A stretch of 64,000 nucleotides of DNA from Chryseobacterium sp. 18061 (GTDB lineage Bacteria; Pseudomonadota; Gammaproteobacteria; Enterobacterales; Enterobacteriaceae), in assembly GCA_902706205.1 (NCBI GenBank), contig CACSKA010000005.1, positions 248,001 through 312,000 of the forward strand, read 5' to 3'. Shown in pieces: positions 42,454 through 51,613 of the stretch. The stretch's first letter is position 1. Every line of letters begins with the position of its first letter. The position numbers were made by a program, and so were the translations under genes. The notes beneath the pieces are model-generated. The model did no database searches, was not told the DNA's origin, and was given only the letters and a program-made list of their open reading frames with translations.

Positions 42454-42783
42454 TGTGGATAGAGTTGTGAAGAAGCCGCGAGTTACTATGGGAAAACCTT
42501 GATTCGTCTTAAAAACGCTATTTTTTATCATTAAAATAAAATGATGTTATTCATCACCTTAGAATAGTTCCTTTTCATTAAACATGCCATAACGTGACGA
42601 TCATCACATAGGTGATCCTTGTGCTGATGAAAGATCGAACAACGTCGTTTTTATCCACAGATTGTGCCACTAACTTAAACACTTTTTGTGTGAAAATTGG
42701 ATTTTCGTCGCACGTCAAGCCTGTAAATGGAAACAGTAGTGAGGGTTTTCCCCAGTTATCCCACTTTTCTGTGGATAACTGGG
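42454..42783. promoter_or_regulatory. DARS2, DnaA-reactivating locus
   Basis: In E. coli DARS2 lies between mutH and rppH (ygdP) and promotes ADP-DnaA to ATP-DnaA exchange. Here the 684-bp gap holds the perfect DnaA boxes TTATCCACA (42651-42659) and TGTGGATAA (42770-42778). It also has TGTGGATAG (42454-42462) and a degenerate TTATCCCAC (42756-42764). The last pair forms an 11-bp inverted repeat (42751-42761 with 42773-42783). A CRP-like CGTGA-N6-TCACA is at 42593-42608. IHF and Fis sites are expected but not placed. No gene seen. Confidence 0.82.
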
Positions 42784-42967
42784 TGTAAGATCCTGTTCAT
42801 TGTCAGTGACCAGATTGGGAAAACCTTTTGCAGCGCAAAAAATGTTGATTTTTTTTAGTAAAAAAACGCTATGAAATCATCATATTGGCGTGGTTATTCA
42901 GAAAAGGGTAAACTCTTTCCATAACGGGGATAAACCCCGCTCACTTTTCAACCAAAGGCGTGCCGTT

Positions 42968-43654
42968 ATGTCCCTGCTGTCTCCCCTGCGTCATTCTCCT
43001 CAGTCTGAAGCCGAGCTTTTAGCCCAGGCGCAGCAGCTGGCGGGTTATTCGCTGGGTGAATTGGCGGCGATGGCAAACCAGCCCATTCCACCCGATTTAA
43101 AGCGGGATAAAGGCTGGATTGGTGTGCTGCTTGAGATTTGGCTGGGTGCCAGCGCAGGAAGTAAACCCGAGCAGGATTTCGCCGCGCTGGGCGTCGAGCT
43201 GAAAACGATCCCCGTCGACCGCAACGGCCGTCCGCTGGAAACCACGTTTGTCTGCGTCGCCCCGCTGACCGGCAACAGTGGTGTCACATGGGAAACCAGC
43301 CATGTCCGGCATAAACTCAAGCGAGTACTGTGGATCCCGGTTGAAGGCGAACGCACTATCCCGCTGGCTGAACGCCATGTCGGGGCGCCATTGCTGTGGA
43401 GTCCGAGCGTAGAAGAAGAGCATCAGCTGCGCATGGATTGGGAAGAACTGATGGATTTGATTGTGCTCGGTCAGGTGGAACGCATTACCGCTCGCCACGG
43501 CGAAGTGCTACAGCTACGTCCGAAAGCAGCCAACAGTAAAGCCCTAACGGAAGCCGTCGGCACACACGGTGAACCTATTCTTACCCTCCCGCGTGGTTTT
43601 TATCTGAAGAAGAACTTCACCGCCGTCCTTCTGGCCCAGCATTTTCTGCTCTGA
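42968..43654 (+). CDS. mutH: DNA mismatch repair endonuclease MutH
   Basis: Nicks the unmethylated strand at hemimethylated GATC sites when activated by MutS-MutL. 228 aa (E. coli 229). The catalytic Asp-Glu-Lys triad is in [50 protein letters not shown] and [14 protein letters not shown] are conserved. The ATG at 42968 matches the family start; the frame from 42890 is rejected. Confidence 0.96.
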   Translation: MSLLSPLRHSPQSEAELLAQAQQLAGYSLGELAAMANQPIPPDLKRDKGWIGVLLEIWLGASAGSKPEQDFAALGVELKTIPVDRNGRPLETTFVCVAPLTGNSGVTWETSHVRHKLKRVLWIPVEGERTIPLAERHVGAPLLWSPSVEEEHQLRMDWEELMDLIVLGQVERITARHGEVLQLRPKAANSKALTEAVGTHGEPILTLPRGFYLKKNFTAVLLAQHFLL

Positions 43655-43722
43655 CACGATTCGTTTGGGGTAAGGCCGCCTGTGGCTTATAATTGCACTT
43701 TTCGTTTTTGGCAGGATTTACA

Positions 43723-44433
43723 ATGTTTGCATGGGTAACCGATCCCAACGCGTGGATGGCGCTTGGGACGCTGACGATCCTTGAGATCGTTCTGGGCATC
43801 GATAATATTATTTTTCTCTCTCTGGTCGTGGCCAAACTCCCGACGGCTCAGCGCAATCACGCGCGTCGAATCGGTCTGTTTGCGGCGATGATGATGCGAC
43901 TGGCGCTGCTGGCGTCAATCGCCTGGGTTGTCAGGTTGACCAATCCGCTGTTTACGCTTTTCGATCACTCGTTCTCAGCCCGTGATCTGATTCTACTGGC
44001 TGGCGGCCTGTTCCTTATCTGGAAAGCGTGCAAAGAGATCCACGAATCGATTGAAGGTGAAGAGGAAGGGCTGAAAACTAACGTCCACTCTTTCTTCGGC
44101 GCTATCGTTCAAATCATGCTGCTCGACATTATCTTCAGCCTTGATTCGGTGATTACGGCGGTGGGTCTGTCCGATCATCTGTTCATTATGATGGCTGCGG
44201 TGGTGATTGCCGTGGGCGTGATGATGTTTGCCGCGCGTCCGATTGGCGAATTTGTCGACAGGCATCCGTCGGTCAAGATGCTGGCGCTGGCATTCCTTAT
44301 CCTGGTCGGCTTTACATTAATGCTGGAAAGTTTTTCTATTCATGTGCCGAAGGGGTATATCTATTTCGCGATGTTTTTCTCCATTGCCGTGGAGAGTCTC
44401 AATTTACTGCGAAATAAAAAAAATCCGCTTTAA
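43723..44433 (+). CDS. ygdQ: TerC-family inner-membrane protein YgdQ
   Basis: 236 aa (E. coli 237), seven hydrophobic segments. TerC motifs are LTILEIVLGIDNIIFLSLV and LLDIIFSLDSVITAVG, each with a membrane Asp. Related proteins export metal ions such as manganese, but YgdQ itself is not characterised. The start MFAWVTDP at 43723 follows AGGA. Confidence 0.93.
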   Translation: MFAWVTDPNAWMALGTLTILEIVLGIDNIIFLSLVVAKLPTAQRNHARRIGLFAAMMMRLALLASIAWVVRLTNPLFTLFDHSFSARDLILLAGGLFLIWKACKEIHESIEGEEEGLKTNVHSFFGAIVQIMLLDIIFSLDSVITAVGLSDHLFIMMAAVVIAVGVMMFAARPIGEFVDRHPSVKMLALAFLILVGFTLMLESFSIHVPKGYIYFAMFFSIAVESLNLLRNKKNPL

Positions 44434-44440
44434 ATTCAAA

Positions 44441-44478
44441 GACAGCCTTCAAAATGAGGGCTGTCCTGCAATCTTTTT
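44441..44478 (+). terminator. ygdQ terminator
   Basis: GACAGCC and GGCTGTC arms with an 11-nt loop, followed after a short gap by TTTTT. Lies 7 bp after ygdQ. Confidence 0.6.
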
Positions 44479-44560
44479 AAGATTTTACTGCTTTTTACTT
44501 ACTCCTTACCGGGTTATATCTAGAATGGTATGAGTTGCGGTCATATAAGGGGTAATAATG

Positions 44561-44779
44561 ATGAAAAAATGGGCAGTTTTGATTTCTGCAGTGGGACTGG
44601 TATTTGCTGTTTCCGGTTGCAGCAGTGACTACGTGATGGCAACGAAAGATGGCCGAATGATTCTGACGGATGGGAAACCGGAAGTTGATGACGACACCGG
44701 CCTTATCAGTTACGAAGATCAGCAAGGTAACAGCATGCAGATCAACCGTGACGATGTCTCTCAAATCATTAAGCGCTAA
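44561..44779 (+). CDS. ygdR: YgdI/YgdR family lipoprotein YgdR
   Basis: 72-residue DUF903 lipoprotein. Lipobox VSGC with Cys at about residue 20. The core [26 protein letters not shown] is nearly E. coli YgdR and parallels YgdI at 16161. An ATG one codon earlier (44558) is the alternative start, with AAGGGG upstream of both. Function unknown. Confidence 0.92.
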   Translation: MKKWAVLISAVGLVFAVSGCSSDYVMATKDGRMILTDGKPEVDDDTGLISYEDQQGNSMQINRDDVSQIIKR

Positions 44780-44787
44780 AAGAAAAC

Positions 44788-44812
44788 AGGTCAGCTCGTC
44801 TGGCCTTTTTTG
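44788..44812 (+). terminator. ygdR terminator
   Basis: AGGTCAG and CTGGCCT (one G-T pair) form a 7-bp stem followed by a run of T, 8 bp after ygdR. Confidence 0.75.
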
Positions 44813-44850
44813 ATTTTTTACTTCCGCTTTTTCCTCGCATCTGCCATGTT

Positions 44851-44977
44851 TATACCCAAAATAATTCGAGTTTCATCACGGCGGCAAGAGAATGAGTCCC
44901 GACGAACTTAGTAACCTAAGTGATTCGGGCGAGTGAACGTAGCCAACAAAGATGCAGCTTGAAGGATGACGGGTATA
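44851..44977. repeat. ERIC element (ygdR-tas)
   Basis: 127 bp from TATACCCAAAATAATTCGAG to GACGGGTATA, the full ERIC length. The core is diverged (GACGAACTTAGTAACCTAAG, then TGATTCGGGCGAG). It ends 82 bp before tas, so the tas promoter must lie in or just after it; TTGATATACAAAA at about 45036 is within that gap. Confidence 0.92.
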
Positions 44978-45058
44978 TATTCTTTTGTCTGGGCGCCTGT
45001 TGCGCCCTTCCTGACGTTTTTGATATGACGTTGTTGATATACAAAAAGGAAGACGGCT

Positions 45059-46099
45059 ATGCACTATCACCGTATCCCCCACAGCTCACTGGAAATCAGT
45101 ACTCTTGGGCTGGGCACTATGACGTTTGGTGAACAGAACAGCGAAGCCGACGCCCATACACAGCTCGATTACGCCATTGCTCAGGGCATTAACCTGATTG
45201 ACGTCGCAGAGATGTATCCCGTACCACCGCGCCCGGAAACGCAGGGTCTGACCGAAACCTACGTCGGCAACTGGCTGGCGAAACACGGCAACCGTGAAAA
45301 ACTGGTGCTGGCATCAAAAGTCAGCGGCCCAACGCGCAACAATGACGACGGCATTCGCCCGAATCAGGCGCTCGATCGCAAAAATATTCGCGATGCGCTG
45401 CACAACAGCCTGACTCGTCTGCAAACCGACTATCTCGACCTGTATCAGGTGCACTGGCCTCAGCGTGCGACCAACTGCTTCGGCAAGCTTGGCTACGAGT
45501 GGACGGAATCACAGCCGGTTATCACCCTGTTGGAAACTCTCGAAGCGCTGACCGAATTCCAGCGTGCGGGCAAAATCCGCTACATCGGCGTCTCTAACGA
45601 AACCGCATTTGGCGTGATGCGCTATCTGCACCTCGCCGATAAACACGACCTGCCGCGCATCGTCACGATTCAGAACCCGTATAGCCTGCTGAACCGCAGC
45701 TATGAAGTGGCTCTGGCAGAAGTGAGCCAGTATGAAGGGGTGGAGTTGCTGGCGTATTCCTGCCTGGCTTTCGGGACGTTGACCGGCAAATACCTGAATG
45801 GTGCGAAACCGGCCGGGGCGCGAAACACGCTGTTCAGCCGCTTTACGCGTTACAGCAGCGAGCAGTCACAGAAAGCGGTCGCGGCGTATGTGGATATCGC
45901 GAAACGTCATAACCTCGATCCGGCTCAGATGGCGCTAGCCTTCGTGCGTCGTCAGCCGTTCGTCGCCAGCACCCTGCTGGGTGCGACCACCATGGAGCAG
46001 CTGAAAACCAACGTGGAAAGTCTGCACCTTGAGTTGAGCGAAGAGGTTCTGGCAGAAATCGAAGCGGTGCATAAGGTCTATACCTACCCGGCGCCTTAA
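45059..46099 (+). CDS. tas: NADP(H)-dependent aldo-keto reductase Tas
   Basis: Aldo-keto reductase, 346 aa, as in E. coli, where tas on a plasmid suppresses a tyrosine auxotrophy under starvation. The catalytic Asp/Tyr are in LIDVAEMYPVPP, Lys in LVLASKVSGP and His in LYQVHWPQRATNCFG. The cofactor-binding C-terminus has STLLGATTMEQLKTN. Natural substrate unknown. Single gene after an ERIC. Confidence 0.94.
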   Translation: MHYHRIPHSSLEISTLGLGTMTFGEQNSEADAHTQLDYAIAQGINLIDVAEMYPVPPRPETQGLTETYVGNWLAKHGNREKLVLASKVSGPTRNNDDGIRPNQALDRKNIRDALHNSLTRLQTDYLDLYQVHWPQRATNCFGKLGYEWTESQPVITLLETLEALTEFQRAGKIRYIGVSNETAFGVMRYLHLADKHDLPRIVTIQNPYSLLNRSYEVALAEVSQYEGVELLAYSCLAFGTLTGKYLNGAKPAGARNTLFSRFTRYSSEQSQKAVAAYVDIAKRHNLDPAQMALAFVRRQPFVASTLLGATTMEQLKTNVESLHLELSEEVLAEIEAVHKVYTYPAP

Positions 46100-46117
46100 G
46101 CCTTGTGCGGTCTGATG

Positions 46118-46151
46118 CCCTCCCCCAACCCTTTCACACAGGGAGAGGGAG
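46118..46151. repeat. REP-like palindrome (tas-lplT)
   Basis: CCCTCCCCCAACCCTTT followed by GGGAGAGGGAG forms an imperfect hairpin related to the element at 13291-13360. Located between the convergent tas and lplT. Confidence 0.6.
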
Positions 46152-46160
46152 CAAACACTA

Positions 46161-46187
46161 AAAACCGTCTTATTATGAGACGGTTTT
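46161..46187. terminator. Bidirectional terminator tas/lplT
   Basis: AAAACCGTCT (46161-46170) and AGACGGTTTT (46178-46187) form a perfect 10-bp stem with a 7-nt loop and A/T tails on both sides. The lplT stop codon (46173-46175) is inside the loop, so the last lplT codons form one arm. Confidence 0.85.
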
Positions 46188-47381
46188 GCTTTTACCTCGG
46201 CCCCAAATCCACAGCACGATAATCGCGACCGCGAACAGCGTACCGAAACCAATCCCCACGCCAACCACCGGAATACCCACCATCACCGCCAGCGAGTAAA
46301 GACCGAGCATAATCAGCATAGCGCTGTTTTCACCGAGGTTTTGCACCGCAATGGCATTACCCGCGCCGACCGTGTGTTTCCCGCGCTCCTGCAACAACGC
46401 ATTCAGCGGCACCACGAAGAAGCCACCGCAGATCCCCAGCAGCAACAGTAGAACGTAAGCCGGTAGCAGTGCCTGCTGCAACGCAAAAATCACCACCGCA
46501 ATACCAATCAAAACGCCCGCAGGCATACAGCGTGCCACGGTTTCCAGCGTTACCAGTTTAGCCGCGGCCCCCGCACCGACCACTATCCCGACGGCGACCA
46601 TTGCATTCAGGTACGTCGGCGTCGCATTGTCGGTTATCCCCAACGCAGCCGGTACCCACAGCACCAGCAGGAAACGCAGCGTGACCCCCGCGCCCCAGAA
46701 CAAGCTTGTACCCACCAGCGAAAAGCGGGTTTCAGCACTGTGCCACAGCGTTTTACCGGCCGAGAAGAAACTGCCGGTCATAGCATTGAAACGCCAGGAC
46801 TGCCCGCTTCTCGCCGCCGGTAAGCGGGTAATAAACAGGTTGGCGACCACCGCTCCAGCGTAAACCAGCGCACACACGCCCAGCGCCGCCAGCACGTGCC
46901 AGTCGGCCAGCACGCCACCCGCGACTGAGCCCAGCAAAATCGCGGCGATGGTCGATGACTCCATCATGCCGTTAGCTTTAACCAGTTTGTCTCCGGTGGT
47001 CAGCTCGCCAAGAATGCCGTATTTCGCCGGTGAATATGCCGCCGCGCCCACGCCTACCAGCGTATAGCCTATAAACGGGTTTACGCCTGCGCAGATAGAC
47101 GCTGCGCCAATCAGTTTCATACCGTTGGCGACCATCATCACCCGCCCTTTCGGGAAGCTGTCGGCAAACTGCCCGACAAACGGCGCGAAAAGAATGTAAG
47201 CGCCCACAAACACCATTTGCAGAATTGGCTGGCTCCAGTCCGGATAAAATTGCTCTTTCATGAGCGCCAGGGTGGCGAACAGCAGCGCGTTATCGCCAAA
47301 GGCCGACAAGAACTGGGCGCAGAGCACCGCCATCATCCCTTTCGAGCGTAGTGAAGTGTTAGTGTGCACTGACTCACTCAT
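46173..47381 (-). CDS. lplT: Lysophospholipid transporter LplT
   Basis: MFS flippase that brings lysophosphatidylethanolamine to the inner leaflet for reacylation by Aas. 402 aa (E. coli 397), about 12 membrane segments. The start [15 protein letters not shown] at 47381 matches E. coli and overlaps the end of aas by 8 bp; the longer frame to 47504 lies inside aas and is rejected. The last residues (GKSKTVS) are encoded by the terminator stem. Confidence 0.95.
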   Translation of the reverse strand: MSESVHTNTSLRSKGMMAVLCAQFLSAFGDNALLFATLALMKEQFYPDWSQPILQMVFVGAYILFAPFVGQFADSFPKGRVMMVANGMKLIGAASICAGVNPFIGYTLVGVGAAAYSPAKYGILGELTTGDKLVKANGMMESSTIAAILLGSVAGGVLADWHVLAALGVCALVYAGAVVANLFITRLPAARSGQSWRFNAMTGSFFSAGKTLWHSAETRFSLVGTSLFWGAGVTLRFLLVLWVPAALGITDNATPTYLNAMVAVGIVVGAGAAAKLVTLETVARCMPAGVLIGIAVVIFALQQALLPAYVLLLLLGICGGFFVVPLNALLQERGKHTVGAGNAIAVQNLGENSAMLIMLGLYSLAVMVGIPVVGVGIGFGTLFAVAIIVLWIWGRGKSKTVS

Positions 47382-49533
47382 TCGGTTTTTCCATCTGATT
47401 AACCTGCTCCTTAAGAGCGACAAAATCGGGTTTGCCGCTCCCGAGGACGGGTAACTGTTTAAGGCAGCGGATATCACGCGGCACCGCAAGTTCCGGTATT
47501 CCACTGGCCCGTGCCTGCTGTTGCAATTTGTCGCGCGTCAGTTCCGCGTCAGTAGTAAACAGCACCAGCGCTTCACCTTTGCTCGCATCCTGCTTTATCA
47601 CCGTGGCATGAAGCTTGTCTGGCGATATCGCCAGAGCGAGCTGCTCGACCATTTCCAGCGACACCATTTCTCCGGCAATTTTCGCGAAGCGTTTGGCACG
47701 ACCCTGAATTTTCACGTAGCCCTGCTCGTCAAACAGCACGATATCGCCGGTGTCATACCAGCCATTTTCCAGTTCACCGTTGTGGTTTTCTGCCGTCGGC
47801 TGCTCCAGTACGCCCGGATTCTCCACTCGCAGATAGCCGTTCATGATATTCGGGCCCTTCAACTGCAAACGCCCGCCTTCTTCAATGCCCGGCACCGCCA
47901 GCAGTCGCGCATCCATGCCCGGTAAAATGCGGCCAACGGTGCCCGGCTTTGCCGCCATTGGCACGTTGATCGACACCACCGGTGCGCACTCGGTTACGCC
48001 GTAGCCTTCCAGAATGCGCAGGCCAAATTTGTCCTGCCAGATTTGCTTCGTGCTGTCCTGGAGCTTTTCGGCACCGGCTACCACGTAACGCACTTTGTGG
48101 AAATCATACGGATTGGCAAAACGCGCGTAGTGGCCAAGGAACGTAGACGTTCCGAATAGCACCGTACAGTTACGATCGTAGACCAGCTCCGGCACAATGC
48201 GATAATGCAGGGGGCTCGGATACAGGAACACTTGCGCCCCAGTCAGGAGCGGCGTAAACAACCCCACGGTCAGGCCGAAAGAGTGGAACAGCGGCAGCGC
48301 CGACATAAAGCGGTCACGGGCGGTGAAGTCAGCGATGGTTTTAATCTGCTCGACGTTGGCCAGAATGCTTTTATGACTGTGCACCACGCCCTTCGGATTA
48401 CCTTCTGAACCCGAAGTAAAGAGTACCATCGCCGCGTCTTCCGGCTGCTGTTTTACCTGCGCAAGATGCGGGGCCAGCAGATGGCCGAAAATCCACAGCT
48501 TGTCAGTCAGCTTCACATCGCCTTTTAAATCTTCCAGAAATACCCAACGCACCTGGGTCAGCTGTTCCGGCAGGTGCCACAGCTTGCCTTTCTCGAGGAA
48601 GGTGCGAGAGGTAAATATGGTTTTGATTTCTGCCGCAGTAATCGCGCTGGAAAGCCCTTTGATGCCAGCGGTGTAGTTCATCATTGCCGGGATACGCCCG
48701 CGCGCAATGGCCCCGAAAATCACCGCGGCGCTGATCCCGGCATTCGGTAACATCAGGCCAATTTTCTCGCCCTTGGCGCTGTATTTTTCCAAAACACGTG
48801 CCACGAACAGCGTTTTGGTCAGCAGCTTGCGGTAGTTATCCGGCTGAAAATTGATGTCTTCAATACACTGCTTTCTGTCGCCATAACGATGCTGGGCAGT
48901 AAGCAGCGCTTCATACAGCGTTTCACGGGGACGTACCGCCATGCGGGCTTCCATCATGATTTGATGCAGCATTTCACCGGCGATTTTACGGCGATCGCGC
49001 GCGCGCGGTGCTTCCGGCATTGGAAGCCGGGTCGGGGGCAAAATATGCAGTTGGATTTGCGGGAAGAAGCGGCGTTTCACCAGGCCTTTCAGTCGACTGG
49101 CAAACGTCAGCTCCGCGCCTTCAATACGAATCGGGACCACTGCCGCCTGCGACTTCGCCGCCACAAAGGCCGCGCCGTCGTAGATTTTCATTAGCGAGCC
49201 GGTGATGGAAATGCGCCCTTCCGGGAAAATCACCACCGGGCGCCCTTGCTCAACCAGACGCACCAGATGCTTAACAGACATCGGTTTGGTCGGATCCAGC
49301 GGCACAAAATCAATGAGGGGTGCCAGCCAGCGCATAAACCACTTCTGGCTGATCGAGGTATAAACCGCAAACACCGGGCGCACGGGTAAAAACAGCGCCA
49401 GCAAAATGCCGTCAATAAAAGAGACATGGTTCGGGGTGATAAGCACCTTCGGCTGGCGCAAAGCGGCCGCATTTCCGGTGACGTTGACCCGAAATATCAC
49501 TCTGAAAAGAAATCGAAAAAAGCCCAACAGCAT
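47374..49533 (-). CDS. aas: Bifunctional acyl-ACP synthetase/2-acyl-GPE acyltransferase Aas
   Basis: Inner-membrane enzyme that reacylates lysophospholipids. 719 aa, as in E. coli. The N-terminal acyltransferase domain (about 1-200) has the HX4D motif NHVSFIDG and [10 protein letters not shown]. The AMP-binding synthetase domain has [29 protein letters not shown] and GWYDTGDI. The start MLLGFFRF at 49533 has GGAG upstream. Operon with lplT. Confidence 0.96.
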   Translation of the reverse strand: MLLGFFRFLFRVIFRVNVTGNAAALRQPKVLITPNHVSFIDGILLALFLPVRPVFAVYTSISQKWFMRWLAPLIDFVPLDPTKPMSVKHLVRLVEQGRPVVIFPEGRISITGSLMKIYDGAAFVAAKSQAAVVPIRIEGAELTFASRLKGLVKRRFFPQIQLHILPPTRLPMPEAPRARDRRKIAGEMLHQIMMEARMAVRPRETLYEALLTAQHRYGDRKQCIEDINFQPDNYRKLLTKTLFVARVLEKYSAKGEKIGLMLPNAGISAAVIFGAIARGRIPAMMNYTAGIKGLSSAITAAEIKTIFTSRTFLEKGKLWHLPEQLTQVRWVFLEDLKGDVKLTDKLWIFGHLLAPHLAQVKQQPEDAAMVLFTSGSEGNPKGVVHSHKSILANVEQIKTIADFTARDRFMSALPLFHSFGLTVGLFTPLLTGAQVFLYPSPLHYRIVPELVYDRNCTVLFGTSTFLGHYARFANPYDFHKVRYVVAGAEKLQDSTKQIWQDKFGLRILEGYGVTECAPVVSINVPMAAKPGTVGRILPGMDARLLAVPGIEEGGRLQLKGPNIMNGYLRVENPGVLEQPTAENHNGELENGWYDTGDIVLFDEQGYVKIQGRAKRFAKIAGEMVSLEMVEQLALAISPDKLHATVIKQDASKGEALVLFTTDAELTRDKLQQQARASGIPELAVPRDIRCLKQLPVLGSGKPDFVALKEQVNQMEKPNE

Positions 49534-49615
49534 ATCAACTCCGGTTTGCAAAAAATCACTTTTTGCAGGGTACATGAGATGCGGCAGGAAAGCAGGAGGG
49601 GGCTGAATTTTGGGT

Positions 49616-49704
49616 AAAAAAAACCTGCGCATCTGCGCAGGTCGGTGCAAGTAGAGAAGTACGAAAATCGCACTAAAAAATTCTCACCAATCAATACCTC
49701 TGGG
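49616..49704 (-). ncRNA. omrA: OmrA small RNA
   Basis: Hfq-dependent sRNA that lowers outer-membrane protein synthesis (for example cirA, fecA, ompT) and csgD, induced by OmpR in E. coli. The 5' end CCCAGAGGTATTGATTGGTG is the conserved seed region. The 3' end is the hairpin ACCTGCGC-AGAT-GCGCAGGT and eight T. About 89 nt (E. coli 88). Sits next to OmrB between aas and galR, as in E. coli. The middle part differs from OmrB. Confidence 0.95.
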
Positions 49705-49821
49705 ACTTTGATTGTGGCTTTTGCGCGCAAAACTCGCCACCGGGAAAACGCAAAGGAATGAGCCGAAGTGCAACGATGTGTTACGATCATCGGTTACTGT
49801 TACAGATATGAAATTTAGGGC

Positions 49822-49905
49822 AAAAAAAACCTGCGCATCTGCGCAGGTTGGTGTAATCAAGTGGCCTTCCCCTAAGGGTCGACTTCACCTATCAATACCT
49901 CTGGG
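49822..49905 (-). ncRNA. omrB: OmrB small RNA
   Basis: Twin of OmrA. The 5' end CCCAGAGGTATTGATAGGTG and the terminator hairpin are nearly identical to OmrA; the inner part GACCCTTAGGGGAAGGCC is unique and self-complementary. About 84 nt (E. coli 82). Like OmrA it targets outer-membrane protein mRNAs under OmpR control. Confidence 0.95.
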
Positions 49906-50124
49906 ATAATCAGAGTATCAATCAGATTGATGAATCCTCCAGCGATCAATCGCAACAGCTAATCGCAAAGTGTAACTAAAGGTTTGGATTCATCTTTTCC
50001 ATTTTCAATTGCCCGTGACGTGCTGTGTAACTTTTTCATGCCGCACGCCCATTCGCATCACATTTGCAGCAGACGACCCGCGCTTAACCTTGAACAACAC
50101 TGGGTTTTCCGTAACACTGAACAG

Positions 50125-50140
50125 GTGTAACCGTTTTCCC
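50125..50140 (+). promoter_or_regulatory. GalR/GalS-type operator upstream of galR
   Basis: GTGTAACCGTTTTCCC matches the left half and centre of the gal operator consensus GTGTAANCGNTTACAC, 17 bp before the galR start, which suits autorepression. A second half-match, GTGTAACTTTTTC, starts at 50025. The rest of 49906-50124 shows nothing else clear. Confidence 0.6.
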
Positions 50141-50156
50141 TCTTAAAAGGCATGTT

Positions 50157-51173
50157 ATGGCGACAATAAAGGATGTGGCCCGGATGGCAGGTGTTTCTGT
50201 GGCCACCGTTTCCCGGGTTATCAATAACTCTCCCAAAGCCAGCGAAGCCTCACGTCAGGCAGTATTTTCCGCCATGGAAACGCTCAGCTATCATCCAAAC
50301 GCCAACGCCCGCGCGTTGGCGCAGCAGTCGACGGAAACCGTCGGTCTGGTGGTGGGCGATGTATCCGATCCCTTCTTTGGTGCGATGGTAAAAGCCGTTG
50401 AACAGGTGGCGTATCACACCGGTAATTTCCTGTTAATTGGCAATGGCTACCATAGCGAGAAAAAAGAGCGCCAGGCCATTGAGCAATTGATTCGCCATCG
50501 CTGCGCGGCGCTGGTTGTACATGCCAAAGCACTGGCCGATGAAGAACTGATTGGGCTGATGAAACAGATCCCCGGCATGGTGCTGATTAACCGGATCGTG
50601 CCCGGTTTCGAAAAGCGCTGCGTGGCGCTCGACGATCGTTACGGCGCCTGGCTTGCCACACGGCATTTGATCCAACAAGGTCATACGCGAATTGGCTATC
50701 TCTGTTCTAACCACACCATTTCCGACGCCGAAGATCGTTTACAGGGCTATTACGATGCGCTGAAAGAGAGCGGTTTACCGTGCAATGAGCGGCTGGTGAC
50801 GTTCGGCGAACCGGATGAAAGCGGCGGCGAGCAGGCGATGACCGAACTGCTGGGCCGCGGTAAAAATTTTACCGCCATCGCCTGCTACAACGACTCGATG
50901 GCCGCGGGAGCGATGGGCGTGCTGAATGACAACGGCATTGATGTGCCGGGGGAAATTTCGCTGATTGGATTCGATGACATACTGATTTCACGCTATGTGC
51001 GCCCGCGTCTGACTACCGTGCGCTATCCGATTGTCACCATGGCAACTCAGGCCGCAGAACTGGCACTGGCGCTGGCCGATAAACGCCCGCTGCCGGAAAT
51101 CACCCACCTGTTCAGTCCGACGCTGGTGCGCCGACACTCAGTGATTTCACCGGTGGAAACTCAAAGCTCGTAG
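50157..51173 (+). CDS. galR: Galactose operon repressor GalR
   Basis: LacI-family repressor of galactose transport and use, inactivated by D-galactose. 338 aa (E. coli 343; shorter C-terminal tail). The HTH is TIKDVARMAGVSVATVSRVIN, followed by the hinge YHPNANARALAQQ. The periplasmic-binding-like effector domain matches E. coli throughout. The end overlaps the convergent GNAT gene by 13 bp. Confidence 0.96.
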   Translation: MATIKDVARMAGVSVATVSRVINNSPKASEASRQAVFSAMETLSYHPNANARALAQQSTETVGLVVGDVSDPFFGAMVKAVEQVAYHTGNFLLIGNGYHSEKKERQAIEQLIRHRCAALVVHAKALADEELIGLMKQIPGMVLINRIVPGFEKRCVALDDRYGAWLATRHLIQQGHTRIGYLCSNHTISDAEDRLQGYYDALKESGLPCNERLVTFGEPDESGGEQAMTELLGRGKNFTAIACYNDSMAAGAMGVLNDNGIDVPGEISLIGFDDILISRYVRPRLTTVRYPIVTMATQAAELALALADKRPLPEITHLFSPTLVRRHSVISPVETQSS

Positions 51174-51613
51174 CGATACAGATGCACGGTGGTGGCCGGA
51201 TACTCAATGCCATCCCCGATGTACTGCCAGCCAAAACGCTCGTAGAAATCACGACACGCCGAATAGAGATGCAGCTGCGAATAGCCTTTGCCACGCGCGT
51301 AGTCAATCACATGCGATTGCAACCTGCCCGCAATGCCCTGCCCTCGTACCGATTCATCGACGTACAGCGCCGCCATCCACGGGAAAAGATCCTGACGGCT
51401 GATCAGGTCGCAGCGCCATAGACCCACCGTCGCCAACAGTGTGTCGCCGTCGGTCAACACAAAGGTAAGCGGCAACGCATCGGGCGTCTGACTATGCTCA
51501 ATGATACTGGCGAAAAACTCGCGCGGCATTGCCACGCCACCAAACGCCTGCCAGAGCCAGTCGATGACCTGGCGGCTGTGCTGCGGTACGTCATGCAGCG
51601 GCTGGACTTTCAC
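51161..51613 (-). CDS. GNAT family N-acetyltransferase
   Basis: 150 aa. The acetyl-CoA motif A is AALYVDESVRGQGIAGRLQSH, and the C-terminal motif B is HLYSACRDFYERFGWQYIG. Substrate unknown. It overlaps the upstream GntR gene as ATGA and the end of galR by 13 bp. This gene is not at this place in E. coli K-12. Being last in the glycosidase operon suggests co-expression but not a function. Confidence 0.85.
   Translation of the reverse strand: MKVQPLHDVPQHSRQVIDWLWQAFGGVAMPREFFASIIEHSQTPDALPLTFVLTDGDTLLATVGLWRCDLISRQDLFPWMAALYVDESVRGQGIAGRLQSHVIDYARGKGYSQLHLYSACRDFYERFGWQYIGDGIEYPATTVHLYRYEL

Noticed and set aside
42430..42967. Possible second replication origin because of DnaA boxes and AT-rich DNA
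   Set aside because: The position between rppH and mutH and the box arrangement fit DARS2; no dense 13-mer unwinding region or origin gene context is present.
49497..49790. 97-codon ORF across omrA
   Set aside because: It overlaps the sRNA and the start of aas in another frame and has no support.
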